A DNA stretch of 64,000 nucleotides from Stieleria mannarensis. GTDB lineage: Bacteria > Planctomycetota > Planctomycetia > Pirellulales > Pirellulaceae. The position numbers and the translations under genes were made by a program. This document shows, in pieces, positions 1 to 8,123 of this stretch. The stretch covers positions 1 through 64,000 of the forward strand of contig NZ_JACEHH010000006.1 of the NCBI RefSeq assembly GCF_014154935.1, read 5' to 3'. The notes under the pieces are model-generated. The model saw only the letters and a program-made list of their open reading frames with translations. It made no database searches and had not been told where the DNA came from. Position 1 is the stretch's first letter; each line of letters begins with the position of its first letter.

Positions 1-9
1 GAAAATTTT

Positions 10-436
10 GGGGGTAAGAAGATTCTGTGGATCGCCGTGGATGCGTTTGCAGGCATCCGTCTTGGTGTGCCGAGTCAGCGGTTGGTATGGGAGAAGGGGC
101 AAAAAAGGTTCTTCCGCGAATTTAGTGGCTGCTCTCGGATACTCGGGGAAGGTTTTTTGAGGGATGGCTGCGATGTCCGACGGTTCTGTTCGGTCTGATG
201 GCGAAGCCGGGTGAAGCGGAGACGGGCTCTGCGGAGGAGCAACCCGCCAAGGAATAACTTGGTCTGCGATGCGGCGAAGGTGCTTCGTGCCCTCTGCCGG
301 CCCCCGTGTCGGCGGAGGGTCGTTTGAGCCGAGCGTTTGTCGTCGAACACCCATTCGGACATCGCAGCAATGCCTCAAAAAACCTGGGTCCTGTGCGATC
401 AGCCACTAAACTCCGCGAAGAACCCATTTTTTGACC
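10..436. repeat. Composite inverted-repeat element, copy A
   Basis: This is the largest copy of a family also found at 2222-2397, 3784-4061, 5459-5546 and 6572-6746. A left block of about 95 bp (10-105) matches the left block of the 2222 copy: both have GGGTAAGAAGAT, then GGATCGC, then CGGTTGGTATGGGAGAA. It is followed by arms of about 78 bp (103-181 and 354-430) that are inverted copies of each other, sharing AGGTTTTTTGAGG and GCTGCGATGTCCGA. The right end is CATTTTTTGACC (425-436), the family signature. The left arm carries a decayed signature, GGGGCAAAAAAGG. The 170-bp centre between the arms shows no convincing gene. Nothing recognisable lies between 437 and 726. Confidence 0.75.
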
Positions 437-726
437 CACATTCCGCTTGGCGTGTTGAGCGGAAAGCTGACGGGTGCGCCTCACACGGATAATACTCACC
501 TGTAAAGCTACGACACGACAAGCCCGTTTCGTTGACGGACCGATCACAGGTGCCCCCAATGACACTCTCCCTGAAGAACGTCCAACCGATGAGAGCGTGC
601 AAGATGAGTAGCGCTGTTGAGCCGACCACGCATTGATTCGCTTCTGCCATTTGGTATGCTTATTAAAACAGACATTCTGTCTGAAAGATACGGTCGGCAT
701 CTCAACTTGATTGAAAGGGAAATACC

Positions 727-1623
727 ATGATTCGGTCGATGGTCATGATCTGCATGTGTCACTTGACCATCGTGTCCACGATGTGGGCTCAGGAGCCGAC
801 GCAAGAGTATGAAACCCTAAAGCAATTTTATCGCCACCAGGCGAAGCGGGTTCGTTTCCGACTGGATGACGACGGTTTGCAAAGGCTGAAACTCGAAGAT
901 CCCGTCTTCACGTGGACGGGACTGGACTATCAGAAGTATCGTGATACCCTCGCGCCGAATTCGGGAGATGTTTACGTTTGGACCTACCAAGGCCGAGCGG
1001 TGGTCGCCGGCGGCGTCTTATCCCAACCGACTCCATCGGGACGGGAAGTCTACCAGGAATTTCAAGCACTGATCGAGACGCCACCCAGGCCGATTCGAAG
1101 TCCGATGAAGTGGGGGCAAATGTGGTCTCCGGTTGGTGTCAAGTTGCGATCGTTGCCGACAGCGCCAACGCCTCCGCCCGGTGATGACGACCTCTCAAGA
1201 CGTCGAAGGGATCTACAAATGCGAGGCATCGCGAAGCAGTTCACCGCGGAAACACGATCGGTCCAGACGGGGCAGGTTGATGCGCTCAGACTCATTCCCA
1301 AGGCTGTTTTTCGCCTCAACGCAACGGAGTTGCGGAAGGCGGATTCGGCTGTCATCGACGGATCACTCTTTATCTTCACGAATCAGCTTGGCACCGATCC
1401 CGAACTCACACTGTTGATTGAATGCCACGAGACCGACGAGGGTCTCGTCTGGAAGTACGCGCCCGGTTCATTGGCGTTCCAGGAGATTTGGCTCAAGCAC
1501 AACGGGAGGCAGGTTTGGCATCTTCCCAACTACTTGGATCATCCAGGAGAAGGGAATTTCAATTCATCGCGACTGTACGACAGCGTCAGCATCAAAGACA
1601 TAGAATCGATGATTCAGCAATGA
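727..1623 (+). CDS. Secreted protein of unknown function
   Basis: A 298-residue protein with a hydrophobic N-terminus ending in a signal-peptidase-like site near residue 21 (TMWAQE), so it is probably exported. The mature part is polar and has no motif I recognise. A charged stretch (DDDLSRRRR) lies near the middle, and the C-terminal half is rich in Trp and Leu. The start is an ATG preceded by GAAAGGGAAATACC, a plausible ribosome-binding site. The next gene is convergent, with 23 bp between the two stop codons. The coding call rests on length, the signal peptide and the ribosome-binding site; the function is unknown. Confidence 0.75.
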   Translation: MIRSMVMICMCHLTIVSTMWAQEPTQEYETLKQFYRHQAKRVRFRLDDDGLQRLKLEDPVFTWTGLDYQKYRDTLAPNSGDVYVWTYQGRAVVAGGVLSQPTPSGREVYQEFQALIETPPRPIRSPMKWGQMWSPVGVKLRSLPTAPTPPPGDDDLSRRRRDLQMRGIAKQFTAETRSVQTGQVDALRLIPKAVFRLNATELRKADSAVIDGSLFIFTNQLGTDPELTLLIECHETDEGLVWKYAPGSLAFQEIWLKHNGRQVWHLPNYLDHPGEGNFNSSRLYDSVSIKDIESMIQQ

Positions 1624-1646
1624 CGGACGCGTTCGAAACGTTGTTG

Positions 1647-2066
1647 CTAGCGGGCGCGATCGGCACGTTCGCAGCAGAACTTGTATTTCTTTCCGCTGTT
1701 GCAATGGCAGGGATCGTAGCGGCCCGGTTTTTCTATTGCCTGCTGCTGCGTATTTGGATGCAGTGGGGGTTCCCAAAGAGGAGGTCCCTCTGGCGAGCTT
1801 CCTTTTGACTGTCCGAACATTTGCTTGTAGCGAAGGAGCATCGGGCCAAGCATGGACTCCTTGAAGTCTTCAAATTCGGCGTCGTCTAGCCCAAACTCTT
1901 CAGCGAGTGCGTCGATGGCAGATTGTTGTTTTTCCTGGGGCAAAATCCCAATATTCCAACACATCATGGCCAGATTCAATGCACCTTGTACCTGCTCCCG
2001 CGAACCGTCTGTTTCATCAATCAGCGGTTGCGCGTACGCAGTGATTGCGTCGCCGATCGCTCCCAT
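1647..2066 (-). CDS. SEC-C motif protein (zinc-binding tail)
   Basis: A 139-residue protein ending in a SEC-C zinc motif (YDPCHCNSGKKYKFCC near the C-terminus), the Cys-rich tail known from SecA and many small accessory proteins. The N-terminal about 100 residues are helical and acidic, with no recognised fold. I chose the start at 2066 because GGGGAGGA sits 8-9 nt upstream; an in-frame upstream start at 2111 would add a basic, unlikely leader. SEC-C tails bind zinc and often mediate contact with ribosomes or the translocon; which applies here is unknown. Confidence 0.85.
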   Translation of the reverse strand: MGAIGDAITAYAQPLIDETDGSREQVQGALNLAMMCWNIGILPQEKQQSAIDALAEEFGLDDAEFEDFKESMLGPMLLRYKQMFGQSKGSSPEGPPLWEPPLHPNTQQQAIEKPGRYDPCHCNSGKKYKFCCERADRAR

Positions 2067-2221
2067 CGTCCGTCCTCCCCGTCGTGTGCGATGATCCCGC
2101 GTTCGGATCACTCGCCGAAAATCGCGAAGCCATCCCCTCGATTTTTGCGTGATCTGGGCCTGACCGCAAGAATCGGAAAGCCAATCCTGTTAGGGAGCGG
2201 CGTTCGATTTGGACGGGGACG

Positions 2222-2397
2222 GGGTAAGAAGATCCGGCGGATCGCTGTCGATGAACCTGCGTGCACGGGGCTTCTTGTACCGAGTCCACGGTTGGTATGG
2301 GAGAAAGGTCAAAAAATGGGTTGGTCAAAAAATATGGAAGACGAAAGCACCGCTGCCGCACGGTGCCTGCATTTTTTGACCAATCCATTTTTTGACC
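2222..2397. repeat. Composite inverted-repeat element, copy B
   Basis: The best-formed copy of the family. A left block (2222-2307) matches copy A. Two direct GGTCAAAAAAT units with a 16-nt period follow (2308-2335), then an inner stem GCACCG/CGGTGC (2347-2366), then two inverted CATTTTTTGACC units with the same 16-nt period (2370-2397). The whole can fold into a long hairpin with paired 12-mers. It lies between convergent and divergent small genes and carries no open reading frame of its own. Confidence 0.85.
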
Positions 2398-2473
2398 AGC
2401 ATTCCTTATGGCACGCTGCCGCCCACAGCTTGAGCGCAAATCTTCCCCGTGGCGTTCGAACTGAAAATCGGCG

Positions 2474-2878
2474 CTAGTCCTGCGGGGAACGCGCGACTTT
2501 GGGGAATCCCCAGGAATCGGCCAGGGCGTCGGCCGCTTGCTCTGGATCGGTGTGTTCGCCCCAGCCGCCGTTGTGAAGATGCGCGTGCGCGAATTCATGT
2601 GCGATGATGTACAGCGCAAAGTCTTCGTTGCAGACGTTGAGCCGTTTTCGAAGTACGACGACGCGACTGCCGCTGCGATTCGCCCCCGGCATCGCCATCC
2701 ACAGCGACCAACCTTGGCCGGGAACAAAATTCTCGAGCGTGACGCGAAAGCGTTCGTCCTGCAAAAAATCCTCCACGACCGGTGTCGGCAACCGCTCTAA
2801 CACGGCCCGCACGCGCTCGCGCAGCACACTGTGTCGCTTAAATGGATCGAGGAACTCGGAAAAAACATCAGCAGTCAT
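2474..2878 (-). CDS. Small HExxH zinc-peptidase-like protein
   Basis: A 134-residue protein with HEFAH at residues 94-98, the metal-binding and catalytic motif of zincin peptidases. It is followed by HLHN and an acidic DPEQAAD segment (about 111-117) whose Glu could be the third zinc ligand. The arrangement resembles small M78/DUF-type metallopeptidase-like proteins, often stand-alone proteins of unknown substrate. No signal peptide is seen with the start used (ATG at 2878). An upstream in-frame start at 2974 would overlap the divergent globin gene and was not preferred. The fold assignment rests on the motif alone. Confidence 0.65.
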   Translation of the reverse strand: MTADVFSEFLDPFKRHSVLRERVRAVLERLPTPVVEDFLQDERFRVTLENFVPGQGWSLWMAMPGANRSGSRVVVLRKRLNVCNEDFALYIIAHEFAHAHLHNGGWGEHTDPEQAADALADSWGFPKVARSPQD

Positions 2879-2918
2879 CAGGTAGCCCGTCGCAGAGCAT
2901 TCGAGTATTTTTGTTCCG

Positions 2919-3305
<387 letters not shown>

Positions 3306-3318
3306 TGGCCCGAAGGAA

Positions 3319-3495
3319 TCAAGACGATTCAGTGAGCAGGTCATCGATGCGGCAGTAGCCCATTTCCATCGACGCGGTCATGCCGGCCGCCAGGGCGGCA
3401 TCGCGAGCCCCTTTGGAGGCATATTCAATCCGGGTTGCGACGGTGGTCACCCCGCTCGTCTCTTCAAACGTGATCGTGATGACGGCTGAGCTCAC
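3319..3495 (-). pseudogene. Remnant of SRPBCC/AHSA1-domain gene (3' end only)
   Basis: Reading the minus strand gives a C-terminal tail typical of AHSA1 (SRPBCC) proteins: VITITFEET, then RIEYASKGARDAA, then GMTASMEMGY, then RIDDLL, ending in TGA at 3319-3321. Recognisable homology begins near 3495, with no N-terminal two-thirds and no start codon. It therefore looks like the 3' remnant of a deleted gene. In other bacteria such genes are often divergently paired with a YafY/DeoR-type regulator, and the remnant of one lies at 3585. Confidence 0.65.
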
Positions 3496-3517
3496 CGGAG
3501 AACTTTACAGAGCCCTA

Positions 3518-3549
<32 letters not shown>

Positions 3550-3584
3550 CCCGGAAATACCAGAGTTGCCTGCTGGCAAGCCAC

Positions 3585-3775
3585 ATGCGCCGCGCCGACC
3601 GCTTGTTTCGAATCGTCGAGTACCTCAAGGCGCGCCGCGAGGCCGTCACCGGGGAGGAGCTTGCCGCGGAGATGGACATCGGGGTTCGCACGATCTACCG
3701 CGATGTGGCAGATCTGCGGTCCTCGGGTGTCCCCATCGTTGGCGAAGCGGGGAGTCGGCTACCGCAGCGTCCGGT
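3585..3775 (+). pseudogene. Remnant of YafY-type HTH transcriptional regulator
   Basis: The first 56 codons encode a clean winged-HTH N-terminus of the YafY/HTH_11 family: MRRADRLFRIVEYL, then EELAAEMDIGVRTIYRDV, then SGVPIVGEAG. The conserved continuation GVGYR is found in the next frame at about 3755, so one base has been gained near 3753. Homology stops near 3775, where repeat element C begins. The effector-binding domain (normally about 150-250 residues more) is missing. The gene is therefore both frameshifted and truncated. Confidence 0.75.
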
Positions 3776-3783
3776 TGGGGCTG

Positions 3784-4061
3784 GTTGGGATCGAGAGGGA
3801 AGAAGATTTGGGGCGCCGTCTATGCGGCGGGCGTATCGGTTTTCACTCGCCGTGTCCCGTTTCGCATTGGGTGCTGGTCAAAAAATGGGCTGGTCAAAAA
3901 ATGGGCTGGTCAAAAAATGCGAACTGTTGCGAAGTTGCTGCTGCGCAGCGGCTATGCGGTGGCAGTGGCTATGCGGTGGCAGTGGCTATGCGGTGGCAGT
4001 GGCTATGCGGTGGCAGTGGCTATGCGGTGGCGGTATTTTTTGACCCTCCAATTTTTTGACC
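3784..4061. repeat. Composite inverted-repeat element, copy C
   Basis: Contains a decayed left block (GAGGGAAGAAGATTTGG), three direct GGTCAAAAAATG units at 16-nt period (3876-3919), a loop filled by a 17-bp tandem repeat, and two inverted ATTTTTTGACC units (4035-4061). It directly abuts the truncated regulator remnant, so its insertion or a deletion anchored in it probably destroyed that gene. The 30 codons after it (4071-4160) read FYFLKAWRK, then DRFDVPQERAEAM, and stop; this may be another gene fragment. Confidence 0.8.
3950..4034. repeat. Tandem repeat, 17 bp x 5
   Basis: Five head-to-tail copies of GGCTATGCGGTGGCAGT (the last ends GGCGGT) fill the loop between the arms of element C. 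A 17-bp period shifts the reading frame each copy, so it is not coding. No other copy of the element carries it, which points to recent local expansion. Confidence 0.95.
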
Positions 4062-4173
4062 ACTTTTCCGTTCTACTTTCTCAAAGCGTGGCGCAAAGTG
4101 ATGATGCTCGACCGCTTCGATGTACCCCAGGAGCGTGCCGAAGCGATGTCGAATTGTTGATCAGCCGATATGC

Positions 4174-5040
4174 TCAACCGGCATCTCGCGCCTGATCCGC
4201 CCTTGAAATCCACGCCGCAATCGTGTCCAAGACAGCATCGCGGCGGGTTTCCAGCAGCAGTGAATGGCGGAGACCGTGGAATCTTTTCGTCGTGCAACAC
4301 TCGCCCGACCGCGTGCAAAACGCTTTGCTCGTTTCAGCGTCACAAATCTCGTCGTCCTCACCAATTAAGAACAGCAATGGAGTGCGGAGCTGGTCGGCTT
4401 GCTCCAATATTTCGTGCCCACTGGACATCAATTCGCCACCGATGCCGATCGACAACTTTTCGTGCAGAAGTGGGTCGGCGGCAAGTCTCGCCAGCATCTC
4501 AGCGTCCTGCGTCAGCTGACTCGGCTTGATGTCCGCCGACAAACGGACTCGCGGGATGACCTTGGCCGTCAACCAGGCCGCAAATGACTGTGCCTTCGTC
4601 GGTGGATTTTTGGGAAGGATCATCGGATTGGTGACGATCGCTCGGTTAATGGGCGGTCGGTTGCGGTCGAGCAAGAACCGCAAGGTGATGTGCCCGCCCA
4701 TGCTATGCCCCAACAGAACGATCTCCGCGTCGGGCTGTCGATCGGCGACATGCTCGCAAACACATTGCACGTCGTCGATGAAGCGGTCCAGCGACGGTGC
4801 GTGCCCACGGACACCAGGACTTTTCCCGTGTCCGTGCTGATCGTAGGCGTAGGTTGTCACCTCGGACGAAGCCATCGCATCGCCCAGTTCGCCGTACCAA
4901 CCACTGTGCTCACCTAAACCGTGAACGACCACGAGGGCCGTTTCATTGGCCGTGTCGCCCCAGCGCCGGAGGTGCAAGCCGCGGCCATCGGGGGTGCTGA
5001 GCGTGCTCTGTTGCGGAGCAGATGGAATCGTCGCGGACAT
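4174..5040 (-). CDS. Alpha/beta hydrolase (monoacylglycerol-lipase-like)
   Basis: A 288-residue alpha/beta-hydrolase of the Hydrolase_4 / serine aminopeptidase type. Visible: VVVHGLGEHSG oxyanion loop, the YDQHGHGKS strand-loop typical of monoglyceride lipases, the nucleophile elbow GHSMGG, a catalytic Asp in FLIGEDDEICD, and a late His in FHGLRHSLLLE. All three catalytic residues are present, so it should be active on a lipid ester or related substrate. No signal peptide is seen. The start at 5040 is the first ATG after a short upstream TTG option at 5094; neither has a clear ribosome-binding site. It has no operon partner. Confidence 0.9.
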   Translation of the reverse strand: MSATIPSAPQQSTLSTPDGRGLHLRRWGDTANETALVVVHGLGEHSGWYGELGDAMASSEVTTYAYDQHGHGKSPGVRGHAPSLDRFIDDVQCVCEHVADRQPDAEIVLLGHSMGGHITLRFLLDRNRPPINRAIVTNPMILPKNPPTKAQSFAAWLTAKVIPRVRLSADIKPSQLTQDAEMLARLAADPLLHEKLSIGIGGELMSSGHEILEQADQLRTPLLFLIGEDDEICDAETSKAFCTRSGECCTTKRFHGLRHSLLLETRRDAVLDTIAAWISRADQARDAG

Positions 5041-5458
5041 CAATTTTGCGTCGCTGGTTTGGGGAGGCGTCTGAACCGCGGCACGAATAAGCAAACAGCG
5101 TACCGGTCGGCGAAAAGATGCCCCAGAAGGTCGTCATTGGGTGAGTCGCCATGCCCAGTCTGCTGGCGTGAGGACGATCGAGAACCAATCGCGACGGCCG
5201 CGGTCAAGAATCGTTCGAACTGCGCGATCCGCGACCAGCGGTCCTCGTCAATGCCTTTATGCCTTTCCCTCACCGGCCGATCAGACGCGTGCTCTCGCTT
5301 GGTCCAGCACGTGCTGGTGAAGCAGGTACAAAGTCCCACGGACGAGCAATAAACACTCTAACGTTGAAAATGCCTTCCAACAACGATCACAGGAACCCCA
5401 TCGATACGTTTGAACGCATCGGCCATTATTTGCATATCTCCGTTTCGTGCAGGAGACT
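5041..5458. other. Intergenic region, no gene recognised
   Basis: Open frames on both strands show no family motif, no signal peptide and no ribosome-binding site. It runs directly into repeat element D. Confidence 0.5.
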
Positions 5459-5546
5459 GGTCAAAAAATGAGTTGGTCAAAAGATGTGAATCGCGAGAGG
5501 GACGCTACACGGAGCGAGCATTTTTTGACCACTCAATTTTTTGACC
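5459..5546. repeat. Composite inverted-repeat element, copy D (core only)
   Basis: Two direct units, GGTCAAAAAATG and GGTCAAAAGATG (5459-5486, 16-nt period), face two inverted units, CATTTTTTGACC and AATTTTTTGACC (5519-5546). The loop holds a short stem around CGCTACACGGAGCG. The long left block of copies A and B is not recognisable here. It ends 14 bp from the stop codon of the neighbouring gene. Confidence 0.85.
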
Positions 5547-5559
5547 ATCAGCCGACCGA

Positions 5560-6438
5560 TCACGCAATGACACCTACCGGAAACCGGAATCGGCCGTAGG
5601 ACATCGGGCCGACTTTGTCGCGGGACAACCCGCGATTGACCCGCAGATCATGCTTTGCGCGGTTGCAGTATCGCAGCACGTCCACCACGTCCGTCTCGGA
5701 CAGTTCCGTGATGGGCGATTCTATTGCTTCGGTAGTTTCGATTGACTTATGGCGATGAATGGCGAGCATGTCTTCGAAGGATCTTTCGGTAACGGTTGTC
5801 ATAACGATCGACGGTGTGCTTTCCGTGGCGTTATCGGTTTCATTGCCAATTTCACCGTCAGCCTGTGAACTTGTCACGATGACGCGTCCGCAGTCGGACA
5901 TTGACACCAATTCGGTCCACTTGGTTCCCATCTGCAGATGGAAAACGGCGACCACCCGCTGCCGAGAACTGAGATAGACCTCAACAAACGTGGGGGAAGC
6001 ATCGCCATCGACACGAAAAGTCTCCATTCGACGAAAACCAAATTCATCGAGGGCTGTTTCAGCCTTCTCACGGTATAGGAATAGAAACCATGGAGTCTCG
6101 GGGACCGCTTCAAATCGCATTTCGCGGAATTGCTTTTTGAGGATACGGGTCAGAAGCGGGGACGCCAGCGCCAGGACAAACCCGGCACAAAGGATGTAGG
6201 ACACCAAGGGTTTGGTCACCCATGTGATCCTCAGGCCGGTCAGGTTTTCGAGTGTGTCGAACGACTCGGATAAGAACAGGAGGCCGAAAAACGCGATGCC
6301 AATGCTATCCCAAAACACGGCGAGAATGCGGAGCATCGGCCAGCCTTTGGCACGTCGGCGATCGTCCGGTTGCGAGGCGATTTCGGATCTGTTTAATAAT
6401 CGCTGTTGTATCGATGATTCCTGCGCAGCGGTCGGCAT
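5560..6438 (-). CDS. Two-helix membrane protein of unknown function
   Basis: A 292-residue protein. The N-terminal about 35 residues are polar; two hydrophobic segments follow at roughly 38-58 (ILAVFWDSIGIAFFGLLFL) and 75-98. The remaining about 190 residues are soluble and probably cytoplasmic, with a beta-rich section (VEVYLSSRQRVVAVFHLQMG). No catalytic motif or named family is recognised. The gene stands alone between repeat elements D and E. Codon use looks like that of the neighbouring genes, supporting a real gene. Confidence 0.6.
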   Translation of the reverse strand: MPTAAQESSIQQRLLNRSEIASQPDDRRRAKGWPMLRILAVFWDSIGIAFFGLLFLSESFDTLENLTGLRITWVTKPLVSYILCAGFVLALASPLLTRILKKQFREMRFEAVPETPWFLFLYREKAETALDEFGFRRMETFRVDGDASPTFVEVYLSSRQRVVAVFHLQMGTKWTELVSMSDCGRVIVTSSQADGEIGNETDNATESTPSIVMTTVTERSFEDMLAIHRHKSIETTEAIESPITELSETDVVDVLRYCNRAKHDLRVNRGLSRDKVGPMSYGRFRFPVGVIA

Positions 6439-6571
6439 CGTGTTCGGTCTCGGATCAGTGATTCGTTGAAACGCTACGCTGGAAGTCTAGTGCGTCCTTG
6501 GAACGGTCCCGTCGTTCCACCTACGGTTTGGTCTACTTGGAAGCAACTGAAATCGGGACGAGGCAGATTCT
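6439..6571. other. Short intergenic region before element E
   Basis: No open frame with a recognisable product; probably the upstream region of the minus-strand membrane-protein gene. Confidence 0.4.
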
Positions 6572-6746
6572 GGGGCAGGAAGATTGGACTGTCCCCGATT
6601 ATGTCTTCGCGTGATTCACGCTTTCGTGTGGCGAGTCTGGATCTGCATCGGAGAAGGGGCAAGAGATTGAATGCTCAAAAATGTAGGTGAAAAGAGGCGC
6701 GTTGCCGCGGAATGACTGGATTTTTTGACCAGCAAATTTTTTGACC
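6572..6746. repeat. Composite inverted-repeat element, copy E (decayed)
   Basis: The left block is recognisable (GGCAGGAAGATTGG, then GCATCGGAGAAGGGGCAA) but its direct units have decayed (GCTCAAAAATG). The right arm keeps two inverted units, ATTTTTTGACC and AATTTTTTGACC (6720-6746), at 16-nt period. The order of parts and orientation are the same as in copies A-C. Confidence 0.75.
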
Positions 6747-6798
6747 CTCCTCTCGTTATCCTGGTCCCCCGTGAGCAAGTGAACTCGTGCGATCCTCC

Positions 6799-7704
6799 TC
6801 AGACGCCATCGAAGATCGCGTTGTGGGTGGCGCTGCTGCTGTAGGACGGGTGCAAACTGATGGCGGTATCGAGCAGGTTCCATTCACTGGAGGGAACGGT
6901 TTTTCGGTCGACGATCATCAGGGCGATTTTCCAGGCTTGTTGGAACACCGCATCGCGGCGGATCGCGTTGCGAATCTCTTGCGGGGTCGCTCCTCCGGGA
7001 CCGAAGCTGGGAATGTCCACGTGCAACCGATCCTCGGGATCATCGGTGTGCTGGACCATAAAGATTGATTGCGCGACGTAGGCCAACCCTTCAGAAACGC
7101 CGACGGTCATCGTATCTTGACGCAAATCGAACAACGCGTGCACGCACTCATGGACAATCAGTGCCTTGCTCTTGTTCGTGCGACCGGCGCTGCGGCCGAG
7201 TTCAATCACGTTGCGATCGGAATCGTAAACCGCCCGACCGCTTCGGATCGAACTGGACTGTAGAACGCGGATCTTGCCGTCGATGATCGCATTGCCCACG
7301 ACCATCAGTTCGCGAGTGGAAACCCGATGACTTCCACGCAGGAAATTGATCGACTTTGTCGCCCGGTTTGACAGGGCGCCGAGCACGATCAGTTGCAACG
7401 AACGCTCGATCGAAGGATCCCAATCGGCCGGCGGCAAATAAATTTCGCCAGCCCCGGTGGAGAAGCTGTAATTTTTTCCATCGCTCGATTCAGTGCAATT
7501 CAAGTAGCTTTCCAGATACCAATTGACTTCGCGGGGATCACGCGTCGCGAAGTTGAATTCGATCAGGTCCCAGGGATCGGACCGACCGGCCTCACGGGAC
7601 GCCACGCTGAACCAATCGTCACCGTCCTTGACCGGGTATGCCCCGACGTGACCGGGAGGCGGAAAGATGGCGGGGACCGACGGAGTCGACTTGAGAATAC
7701 CCAT
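6799..7704 (-). CDS. LysM-like plus HExxH metallopeptidase-like protein
   Basis: A 301-residue protein. Residues about 20-92 resemble the LysM-like module of proteins linked to contractile injection systems: YPVKDGDDWFSVA, IEFNFATRDPREVNWYL, a conserved Cys (NC), and a final IYLPP. The C-terminal part holds HECVH at residues 185-189, a zincin-type HExxH motif, inside LIVHECVHALFDLR. The combination suggests a cargo or effector with metallopeptidase activity, or a structural protein. No signal peptide is seen. No injection-system genes lie nearby, so delivery is unknown. The ATG start is the natural N-terminus (MGILKS). Confidence 0.7.
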   Translation of the reverse strand: MGILKSTPSVPAIFPPPGHVGAYPVKDGDDWFSVASREAGRSDPWDLIEFNFATRDPREVNWYLESYLNCTESSDGKNYSFSTGAGEIYLPPADWDPSIERSLQLIVLGALSNRATKSINFLRGSHRVSTRELMVVGNAIIDGKIRVLQSSSIRSGRAVYDSDRNVIELGRSAGRTNKSKALIVHECVHALFDLRQDTMTVGVSEGLAYVAQSIFMVQHTDDPEDRLHVDIPSFGPGGATPQEIRNAIRRDAVFQQAWKIALMIVDRKTVPSSEWNLLDTAISLHPSYSSSATHNAIFDGV

Positions 7705-8123
7705 GGGAACACCATGTGGAACGAAAGAGGTGATTCGCGGGAGGACACATTCACTGTCCTCGTAACTCGGACGAATTTGTTACCACAATTCTGCAACGTT
7801 TCCCCAGAAAGTTGCCGCTGCCAAATGCTTTGTCAGACGCACATCGCTCGTCGACGCAAGCGATGGCTGCCGATCCACACGTCACCTCGCTCTCGTTTTG
7901 TCTCCATCGTTCTGCCCCCATCGTTTTGCCCCTCCCATCCGCACCGTCAACGGCCGTGTTCCCGTTTCGGCGGCGACGAGGGGCCATCACCCCCGCTTTT
8001 TGATGCCCCTGTGACTTCGGGGGCTTCAAGTAGATAAGATGGTGGTCCCGAAATGTGTCTCAGGCTCCACCTTGCCAGCGCGACGCACGAAGCCCGCTGC
8101 TCCTCGCACCCGCGAAGTCATCC
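7705..8123. repeat. Intergenic region with a CATCGTTTTGCCCC repeat
   Basis: At 7905-7932 there are two direct units, CATCGTTCTGCCCC and CATCGTTTTGCCCC, preceded by CGTTTTGTCTC. They resemble the right arm of the element at 33314-33410. No left arm was found nearby, so this is a solo or decayed copy. The rest of the region shows no gene. It separates the divergent LysM-like gene and the Wzc-like gene. Confidence 0.5.

Noticed and set aside
399-650. 83-codon minus-strand frame with a possible membrane helix (MAEANQCVV start)
   Set aside because: The C-terminal third is encoded by the repeat arm and no ribosome-binding site precedes it; too weak to list as a gene.
122-700. Long minus-strand open frame over repeat element A
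   Set aside because: It runs through both inverted arms of the repeat, is Arg/Ser-rich with no motif or ribosome-binding site, and is better explained as repeat DNA.
5040-5339. Minus-strand frame downstream of the hydrolase start
   Set aside because: Overlaps the 5' end of the hydrolase, with no ribosome-binding site, domain or composition typical of a protein.
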